Of a stretch of 64,000 nt of DNA, positions 58,380 to 64,000 are shown one piece after another. Both the position numbers and the translations under genes were made by a program. The notes beneath the pieces were generated by a model. It worked only from the letters and a program-made list of their open reading frames with translations. It searched no databases and had not been told where the DNA came from. The stretch covers positions 10,580-74,579 of the forward strand of contig CAYMCP010000006.1 of NCBI GenBank assembly GCA_964388965.1, read 5' to 3'. Numbering within the stretch: position 1 is the first letter of the stretch; every line of letters starts with the position of its first letter. Source of the stretch: Albibeggiatoa sp964388965 (GTDB lineage: Bacteria; Pseudomonadota; Gammaproteobacteria; Beggiatoales; Beggiatoaceae).

Positions 58380-59192
58380 CATCAACCAAAAGTGTTTTTA
58401 ATAAAAAACTTAATTATAAGTTATAATCCGATTTGTTTAAAATTAGAAAAAAACATTAATGAGTTATAACAGGGTGTGATAATATCTTTATTGCTCTAGT
58501 ATTTTTCCTATCTCAGAATATAAATTTACTTAAAGTTTATGTTTTTAGAGTATCGTGATTTGATTTATCAGGGTAGACAGTCTACTATATTTTGCAATGA
58601 CATTTTATTAACACTAATACTCCTCATGGTTTGCATAAAAAAATGAAATACAGAGAGTAATAATTTAGTAATATGTCGAAATTTTTACTGTCACATACTA
58701 GTGTTAAGAAAACCGTAAAAATAGTTGGAGCTGCAAGGATTCTGGTCTTAAATCGTTTAATTGCGGAAGTAGGAATTGGTAGAAAAATTGTTGCCTTTAA
58801 GGAAAACGGGTCGCGGCTATGAAATTAAGAAGCAAGATACATTACGGTTACCTAAATAGACATAGCAGATTCGTCAAAAAATTTTAACCGCTAAGTTGAC
58901 GACAGTGTAAGTGGATTTGTACTAAAAGATTAGTGTAAACTTCTCAAGTAACGGTTCGGATTATGCCTAAATCTGGTCGAATATGATAAGATGTCTCAAA
59001 GAGATATTGAGCCCAAAAGTTGATGTTTAGAAGTATGATGGAGTGGCTTTTTATAGTCGTGATCTTGCGTTAAGCTGATTTGTTTGGTATTTATAGCCTA
59101 CGCTTAAAACAAGAATTCTCTAACTATGGTTCAATAATTGCAGAGTTAAGCATGACATACATACCTTTGCGCTATGACTGATGGATTAGAAC
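58380..59192. other. 813-bp region without a clear gene
   Basis: This AT-rich stretch follows the amidotransferase. The only open frame of note is the 49-codon one listed separately. No RNA gene, IS remnant or other element was recognised. Confidence 0.4.
58673..58822 (+). CDS. Possible 49-residue small protein
   Basis: A short frame starts MSKFLLSHTSVKKTVKIVGA and ends KIVAFKENGSRL. It is basic, with alternating hydrophobic and Lys residues like a small helical or strand-forming protein. No good ribosome-binding site is visible and I recognise no family. It could be a chance frame or the remains of a longer gene. Confidence 0.2.
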   Translation: MSKFLLSHTSVKKTVKIVGAARILVLNRLIAEVGIGRKIVAFKENGSRL

Positions 59193-60032
59193 ATGCTACC
59201 ACAATATGTCGTTGATTTTTTTGCAGCCTACCAAGATTTATTATGGTTGGTGACTGTTGCGATTGATTTGACTATCACGCTATTACTGTACAGGTTTTTT
59301 GGTAAAATGGGGCTGTACTCCATTGTAATCCTTAATATTATGTTAAGTAATTTACAAGGTCCCAAAATTACAGTTATTTTTGGCATGGAAACCAGTTTAG
59401 GATTGATTTTATATTCTGGGATATACTTTGCCACCGACCTACTCAGTGAAAACTATGGACGAAGAGAAGCTAATAGAGCTGTGCAACTAGGTTTCGCTAC
59501 CAGCGTAATTATGGTTTCTATGGTTTCTATCAGTTTATTATTCCTACCTTCCAATCTGCCAGAAACTAAAGACTTCGCCGAACGTGTCCATAACGCTATC
59601 GGGAATTTATTTGATTTTACGCCGTTATTTGTATTTGGTTCATTGTTTGTCTACCTAGTTAGTCAAAGCTTTGATGTATGGATATTCCATTACGTGAAAG
59701 AAAAAACGAAAGGTAAACATCTCTGGTTGCGTAATAATGTCTCTACTATCACTTCTCAGTCCGTTGACACAGTGTTATACGCATTGATTGTTTGGGCACC
59801 GATTGTTGGTTTAGAAAAAGCCTTTTATTTATCCCTAGCTAAATATTTATTTAAAGTTATTATTGCAATTCTGGATACCCCATTTATTTATTGGGCACGT
59901 AGTTGGAATGTTGTCGGTAAAGATTGGCATGATGCAGGAGATGGTTACCAGCGAGATTTAGAGCAGCGAAAACGTGACCTAGAACAAAAAAAGCGTGATT
60001 TAGAGCAAAAATCTGACACTAAAGATAGCTAA
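59193..60032 (+). CDS. YhhQ/VUT-family transporter (probable queuosine precursor transporter), copy 1
   Basis: This 279-residue polytopic protein has six or so helices and the VUT-family core ILYSGIYFATDLLSENYGRR and SLFVYLVSQSFDVWIFHYVK, typical of YhhQ transporters that import 7-cyano-7-deazaguanine or related queuosine precursors. Its tail after residue 250 adds three repeats of RDLEQKK, a charged coiled-coil-like extension absent from most family members. The second copy begins 6 bp after its stop in the same operon. Confidence 0.85.
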   Translation: MLPQYVVDFFAAYQDLLWLVTVAIDLTITLLLYRFFGKMGLYSIVILNIMLSNLQGPKITVIFGMETSLGLILYSGIYFATDLLSENYGRREANRAVQLGFATSVIMVSMVSISLLFLPSNLPETKDFAERVHNAIGNLFDFTPLFVFGSLFVYLVSQSFDVWIFHYVKEKTKGKHLWLRNNVSTITSQSVDTVLYALIVWAPIVGLEKAFYLSLAKYLFKVIIAILDTPFIYWARSWNVVGKDWHDAGDGYQRDLEQRKRDLEQKKRDLEQKSDTKDS

Positions 60033-60038
60033 CACGAC

Positions 60039-60791
60039 ATGTTACCAGCCTCCGTTGTAGAATTTTTCCTAGCCCATCAAGATTTATTGTGGTTGCTGAC
60101 AATCACAGTAGATTTAACCATTACGCTCGTTCTTTACTGGTGGTTTGGTAAAATTGGCTTGTACGGAGTCGTCGTATTAAATATCATGCTTAGTAACCTG
60201 CAAGGTCCTAAATTAACTGTTGTCTTCGGGATGCCGACTAGTCTAGGTGTCATACTTTATTCGGGAATTTATTTCGCTACCGATTTACTTAGCGAACGTT
60301 ACGGAAAATTGGAAGCTAATCGCGCGGTGCTATTAGGATTTTCTAGTAGCTTAACCGTTGTGATGATTATGACTATTAGCATTTTATTTGTCCCCGCACC
60401 CCATGCACAGTTTATACATGATGCGATCACTTTACTATTTGGTTTTACGCCACGTTTTGTATTCGGTTCATTGTTTGCCTATCTGATTAGTCAAAGTTTT
60501 GATGTGTGGATTTTTCACTATTTAAAAGAGAAAACCAAAGGTAGGCATTTATGGTTTAGAAATAACGTTTCAACCCTATTGTCACAAGCAGTAGATACCG
60601 TACTCTACTCACTAGTAGTTTGGTGGGGTATCGTTGCGTTAGATCGCGCGATACAACTAGGCATTGCCAAATATATTTTTAAAGCTATTATTGCCTTGGT
60701 TGACACACCGTTTATTTACTGGGCGCGTACTTGGGATGTTGAAAAGCGTGATTGGTATGATGAACGTAAACATCATTCAAAACAATTTTAA
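60039..60791 (+). CDS. YhhQ/VUT-family transporter (probable queuosine precursor transporter), copy 2
   Basis: The 250-residue protein is closely similar to copy 1 along its length (IMLSNLQGPKLTVVFGMPTS, ILYSGIYFATDLLSERYGKL, SLFAYLISQSFDVWIFHYLK) but ends without the RDLEQKK extension, so the pair arose by tandem duplication followed by divergence. It may transport a different deazapurine or form a heteromer with copy 1. The amidase gene follows 79 bp downstream. Confidence 0.85.
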   Translation: MLPASVVEFFLAHQDLLWLLTITVDLTITLVLYWWFGKIGLYGVVVLNIMLSNLQGPKLTVVFGMPTSLGVILYSGIYFATDLLSERYGKLEANRAVLLGFSSSLTVVMIMTISILFVPAPHAQFIHDAITLLFGFTPRFVFGSLFAYLISQSFDVWIFHYLKEKTKGRHLWFRNNVSTLLSQAVDTVLYSLVVWWGIVALDRAIQLGIAKYIFKAIIALVDTPFIYWARTWDVEKRDWYDERKHHSKQF

Positions 60792-60870
60792 TTTTACCCA
60801 CAGTTTACAAAATCACTGACCAACGATTTTTGTGATGCTGTGCTTGACTCAAGCGTGGAGGATTGTGTGC

Positions 60871-61707
60871 ATGAAAATTGAAAACCATCGTCTTTACTAT
60901 GACGACGGCAAACCTGTTGAGTTTGTGCAAACGCCTAATATCAGTGATTATGCCCTACAACCGCAATATCTAGTCATGCACTATACCGCAGGTGCGTCGG
61001 TCGCCTCTGCCGTGAATACTTTGGTTAATCCACGTATCAGTGCTTCTGCTCATTTGGTTATCGGACGCGACGGCTCAATAGTACAATTAGCTGATTTTAC
61101 CCAAGTTACTTGGCACGCAGGTCTGAGTTCATGGCAAGATTTAACAAGTTTAAATAAATATTCAATCGGAATTGAGCTAGATAACGCCGGTAAATTGGAA
61201 AAATCACAAGATGGTGTTTGGCATACTTGGTATGGTGACATCATTGATAATTCGCAAGTGTTGGAAGCACCACATAAAAATTATCCTACGATTCCTTACG
61301 GCTGGCAGTTGTACACACCAGAACAACTATTAATTACATTAGAAATCGCTGAATTACTGGTAAATACATATAAATTAAAAGATATTGTTGGTCATGACGA
61401 TATTGCACCGCGTCGTAAAACTGATCCAGGTCCGGCTTTTCCGATGAGTAGTTTCCGTTCTCGTATTTTAGGGCGGGCTGATGTTGAAGAAGATGAAGGA
61501 ATATATCGCACCACCGCGAATTTAAATATTCGTAATGGACCGGGTACAAGTTACCAAAAATTAGACATAGCTCCCCTACCAAAAGGTGTACGTTTACAAA
61601 TTATCGACGCAGAAGGTGTATGGAAAATGGTACAAGTGCTAGATGAAGTGAAAGGTGAAATGGATATTTCAGGTTGGGTACACAGTAATTACATCGAACG
61701 AATTTAG
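60871..61707 (+). CDS. N-acetylmuramoyl-L-alanine amidase with SH3 domain
   Basis: The start at 60871 follows GGAGG by 9 bases. The 278-residue protein has an amidase_2 domain with VMHYTAGASVASAV, HAGLSSWQDLTSLN, and SIGIELDN, then VGHDDIAPRRKTDPG with the His-Asp-Lys catalytic set. A bacterial SH3 domain follows (about 212-276: TANLNIRNGPGTSYQKL, ending SGWVHSNYIERI) that usually targets cell wall. No clear signal peptide was seen, so export is uncertain. It differs from AmpD at 948-1520. It is followed 3 bp later by the YdjM-like gene. Confidence 0.9.
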   Translation: MKIENHRLYYDDGKPVEFVQTPNISDYALQPQYLVMHYTAGASVASAVNTLVNPRISASAHLVIGRDGSIVQLADFTQVTWHAGLSSWQDLTSLNKYSIGIELDNAGKLEKSQDGVWHTWYGDIIDNSQVLEAPHKNYPTIPYGWQLYTPEQLLITLEIAELLVNTYKLKDIVGHDDIAPRRKTDPGPAFPMSSFRSRILGRADVEEDEGIYRTTANLNIRNGPGTSYQKLDIAPLPKGVRLQIIDAEGVWKMVQVLDEVKGEMDISGWVHSNYIERI

Positions 61708-61710
61708 AAC

Positions 61711-62424
61711 ATGGCAAATTTTAAAACGCACATATCGGTAGCAGCAATAGGTAGTGGTTTACTATCTACCGTATTTTTAGGTGCTGGCATAGCGTCACCT
61801 CAAGATGTTGTCGTATTAGCTGTAGTAGGCACGATTGGTGGTATTTTGCCAGATATTGACCTTGATCACTCCAGCCCTACCAAAATTATGTTCACCTCGC
61901 TTGCAATTGTTTTTGCGTTTCTAGTGATGTTTAACAAATCAAACAGCTATTCAATCATTGAATTATGGATTGTTTGGGGAGTAAGCTATGCTCTGATTCG
62001 TTACTTAGCATGGCAGATTTTCGCTGATTTAACGAAACATCGCGGCATTATCCATTCACTGATTGCAGCACTTTTTTTCTGGTTTTTCGCCACTGCACTG
62101 TGTTATCACATGTTTGATTACTCTCAGACCATATCATGGTTAATTGGTTTTTTTGTATTTTATGGTTTTATCATCCATTTATGTTTAGACGAGTTTTATA
62201 GCGTTGATTTCACTAATAAAAGATTAAAAAACTCATTTGGTACTGCGCTGAAAGTCTATGATTATAAAAATTATCAAACTTCTGCAATGATGTTTTTAGC
62301 CATGACATTAGCATTTTTAATGACTCCAAATCCGAGCACATTTTTTCAATTAATGAGTAGTGGCACAACTTACTACAACATCTGGACAAATCTATTTCCT
62401 AGTGGTATGTGGTTCAATTTATAG
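61711..62424 (+). CDS. YdjM-like membrane-bound metal-dependent hydrolase family protein
   Basis: The 237-residue protein has about five membrane helices with the family motifs GGILPDIDLDHSSPTKI and LTKHRGIIHSLIAAL, which put Asp and His residues at the membrane surface for metal binding. YdjM-type proteins are LexA-regulated in some species. The start is 3 bp after the amidase stop, indicating one transcript with the amidase and the following gene. Biochemical role is not established. Confidence 0.8.
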   Translation: MANFKTHISVAAIGSGLLSTVFLGAGIASPQDVVVLAVVGTIGGILPDIDLDHSSPTKIMFTSLAIVFAFLVMFNKSNSYSIIELWIVWGVSYALIRYLAWQIFADLTKHRGIIHSLIAALFFWFFATALCYHMFDYSQTISWLIGFFVFYGFIIHLCLDEFYSVDFTNKRLKNSFGTALKVYDYKNYQTSAMMFLAMTLAFLMTPNPSTFFQLMSSGTTYYNIWTNLFPSGMWFNL

Positions 62425-62431
62425 GTGAATT

Positions 62432-62980
62432 ATGGCAAAAGACAAAAAGAAAATACCGCTTGCGTATAGCGTTATTATTGGCGTATTAGCGGTTTTAGTA
62501 ATGATTTTGGTTTACAAACAAGTCTATCTTGGCAGCAAAATTACTAGTAATCTGCCACAGGAACAATTTACTCAAAGCATCGAAGGCTGTTTACAAGAGC
62601 ATATTCGTCCGAGTTTATTAAAATCATTAACGGCAGAAACACCTATGGTAAAAAATTCATTTGTAGATGTAAACACTCTGTTAAATACTGTGCTTAAAGG
62701 TGTATCGTCCTCGATGGTAAAAATGCAAATTACTCAGAATTACATCACAGAAATGAAGTTACTACAAGTTGAAGATTTTTTTGGTAATAACGCCCAAATT
62801 CGCATGACTGGTATGGTCGAAATCGCATCAAGTGCGCCTATGGTTGGCAGTATGGATGCCAAAAAAGAATATACGACAACTGTTTACAAGCGTGGTACTG
62901 AACACTATTTCAAAGAACTTGCTGTAAAAGGTCAGGATGATGCCAATTGGGAACAGTGGCAATGTGCTAAGACTTTTTAA
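62432..62980 (+). CDS. Hypothetical membrane-anchored protein
   Basis: I recognise no family. The 182-residue protein has a Lys-rich start and one membrane anchor (about residues 10-30, SVIIGVLAVLVMILVY), then an extracytoplasmic domain with two Cys (positions near 49 and 178) that could pair. It follows the YdjM-like gene by 7 bp and is in the same operon. Confidence 0.65.
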   Translation: MAKDKKKIPLAYSVIIGVLAVLVMILVYKQVYLGSKITSNLPQEQFTQSIEGCLQEHIRPSLLKSLTAETPMVKNSFVDVNTLLNTVLKGVSSSMVKMQITQNYITEMKLLQVEDFFGNNAQIRMTGMVEIASSAPMVGSMDAKKEYTTTVYKRGTEHYFKELAVKGQDDANWEQWQCAKTF

Positions 62981-63018
62981 TAGTACAAAACTATTTTTAA
63001 TTATTATAGAGTTATTAT

Positions 63019-63246
63019 ATGTTACCTGAATTATCTGATGTACGTTGGAAAAAATTAGTTGAAGGTAAAATTCAATATAATTTTGAGTTAATGGCAGCGA
63101 ATATGTTATTAAAACGTGTTATAGCCTCTGTACATCAAGATAATTCACAACAAAATATACAAAAATCTGTCCAAGAAACTTATCAATTTTTTGTCCGTTA
63201 CCAGTCCATTTTAGAAAATGATATTGCGAATATATTTAGTCATTAA
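63019..63246 (+). CDS. Hypothetical protein, 75 residues
   Basis: The short frame starts MLPELSDVRWKKLVEGKIQY and is helical and charged, with no membrane segment. A weak AGAG lies upstream. It follows the anchored protein gene by 38 bp in the same direction. I recognise no family. Confidence 0.5.
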   Translation: MLPELSDVRWKKLVEGKIQYNFELMAANMLLKRVIASVHQDNSQQNIQKSVQETYQFFVRYQSILENDIANIFSH

Positions 63247-63258
63247 GATTTTCCATGA

Positions 63259-63620
63259 TCGACAAGTCTGAGTTTTTATGGTGAATATGCCAATCAAGAT
63301 GACGAGACTGAAGTACAAATAAACTTAGGGTACTCGAAAGTGCATCGCCCTTATTTAAAATAAATTATAGGAAAATCATTAAGTTAGTTACGGTCATGCT
63401 TTTAGTTGTGCTGGTTTATAGCATTGCAGAAAGATGATTGCGTCAAAGTTTACAAGAACCTAATGAAACTTTGTCTAACCAAATTAAGCAACAGATACAA
63501 AATAAGTTTTTATCCGCACAGCCCCAAAATCTGATTGTTCTAGTTGAGTGGTCAGATTTTTTATGCCACAACAGCCTTCTTTCGTCTGCTATCATTTATA
63601 GAACCAGTTTAAAATCTTAG
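63259..63620 (+). pseudogene. IS1634-type transposase remnant
   Basis: Two blocks belong to one degraded transposase. The first, 63259-63363, reads STSLSFYGEYANQDDETEVQ then INLGYSKVHRPYLK before TAA; GYSKxHRPxLK is a hallmark of IS1634-type transposases. The second, from 63381, reads KLVTVMLLVVLVYSIAER, then TGA at 63435-63437, then LRQSLQEPNETLSNQIKQQI; the usual sequence is YAIAERRLRQxL with an Arg at the TGA. The region between the blocks is deleted and the end has decayed. Confidence 0.75.
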
Positions 63621-63774
63621 CAAATATGTTAAAAAATCAATATTTTCTTTCACATCGTGGAAACAAGGTATGCCTTGTCTCTGCAAAACCTTGCCGCTTT
63701 AGATTAATATTCATTTATTTTAAAAATGTCAAATGGGTTCTATAAGATTCCATTCTTTGCACAACGAGACAAAT

Positions 63775-64000
63775 ATGAAATTTCCTTATGGTTTAGCGGA
63801 TTTTGCCGCCCTGATCAATCGCAATTATTATTATGCGGATCGCACACACTACATTGCGTTATTGGAGGACTCAGCCGAACATCTACTATTTTTGCGTCCG
63901 CGCCGATTTGGTAAAAGTTTAATTTTAAGCATGTTGGAAAATTACTACGACGTGGCTAAAAAAGACCAATTTGATGCCTTATTTGGACATTTGAATATCG
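63775..64000 (+). CDS. PF09820-type AAA-ATPase-like protein, 5' part only
   Basis: The frame opens MKFPYGLADFAALINRNYYY and reaches LLFLRPRRFGKSLILSMLE at about residue 50, where RPRRFGKS is the P-loop of the AAA-ATPase-like (formerly DUF1703) family. These proteins are abundant in filamentous sulfur bacteria and cyanobacteria. Many have a C-terminal nuclease-like domain, here beyond the window. It runs off the right edge and is therefore incomplete. Confidence 0.8.
   Translation, partial: MKFPYGLADFAALINRNYYYADRTHYIALLEDSAEHLLFLRPRRFGKSLILSMLENYYDVAKKDQFDALFGHLNI

Noticed and set aside
63435..63437. TGA recoded as an amino acid, since two reading frames (49107-49214 and 63396-63620) are broken only by TGA
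   Set aside because: TGA is used as a normal stop elsewhere, for example at the end of the GSMT gene, and both frames are otherwise decayed, so nonsense mutation is the simpler explanation.

Overview
This window is AT-rich chromosomal DNA from a Gram-negative gammaproteobacterium. The gene set (YicC, AmpD, Hda, TsaC, MurJ, cobalamin-dependent MetH, TonB receptors, RND efflux), the very large multidomain sensor kinases, the PF09820-type AAA-ATPase at the right edge and the many decayed insertion sequences all resemble filamentous sulfur bacteria (Beggiatoaceae/Thiotrichales). That placement is inference from gene style only. No rRNA, tRNA or CRISPR array was recognised. Two runs of exactly 100 N (28129-28228, 51511-51610) are scaffold gaps, and both lie inside tandem repeats.

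Layout. 0-6.2 kb: yicC, divergent ampD, an unrecognised exported protein, a CbiM-like permease, a FecCD/BtuC-type permease, then a two-gene operon for glycine betaine synthesis (GSMT and SDMT methyltransferases). 6.7-18 kb: PrpD, a phosphopantetheinyl transferase, a TonB receptor, a MORN-repeat protein, a 1362-residue hybrid histidine kinase with a repeat-containing exported neighbour, and a small membrane protein. 18-29 kb: Hda, a WecA-like glycosyltransferase, an orphan McrB-like AAA+ ATPase, an SCP2-like protein, an RND efflux pair whose pump carries a long repetitive C-terminal tail, and TsaC. 29-39 kb: a sensor kinase with a c-type heme motif, MurJ, a TraB/GumN protein, a protein with two similar halves, and MetH. 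39-49 kb: a 1751-residue Ser/Thr kinase-ATPase-GAF-histidine kinase, a second TonB receptor and a group 1 [NiFe]-hydrogenase large subunit with no small subunit beside it.

49-52.2 kb is a decayed accessory island: an antitoxin-like reading frame broken by TGA, a truncated PIN-domain gene, a REP-associated tyrosine transposase (RAYT) gene flanked by near-identical 62-bp palindromes, a 59-bp tandem array, and a frameshifted transposase remnant. 52.2-64 kb: ilvC, an ankyrin-repeat protein, a beta-class DNA methyltransferase fused to an Mrr-like nuclease domain, a transposase scrap, the amidotransferase of N-acetylglutaminylglutamine amide (NAGGN) synthesis, two tandem YhhQ/VUT-family transporters, a second amidase with an SH3 domain, a YdjM-like membrane protein, small hypotheticals, an IS1634-type remnant and the start of a PF09820 AAA-ATPase.

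Themes. Osmoprotection is shown by betaine synthesis by glycine methylation plus the NAGGN amidotransferase, which points to a saline habitat. Cobalamin use is suggested by MetH and the CbiM-like and BtuC-like permeases. Signalling is rich, and one sensor probably binds heme. The most unusual items are the orphan hydrogenase subunit, the RAYT/palindrome/tandem-array island, the repeat tail on the RND pump, the orphan McrB-like ATPase and the eight-repeat exported protein next to the hybrid kinase. No complete new multigene system could be demonstrated.
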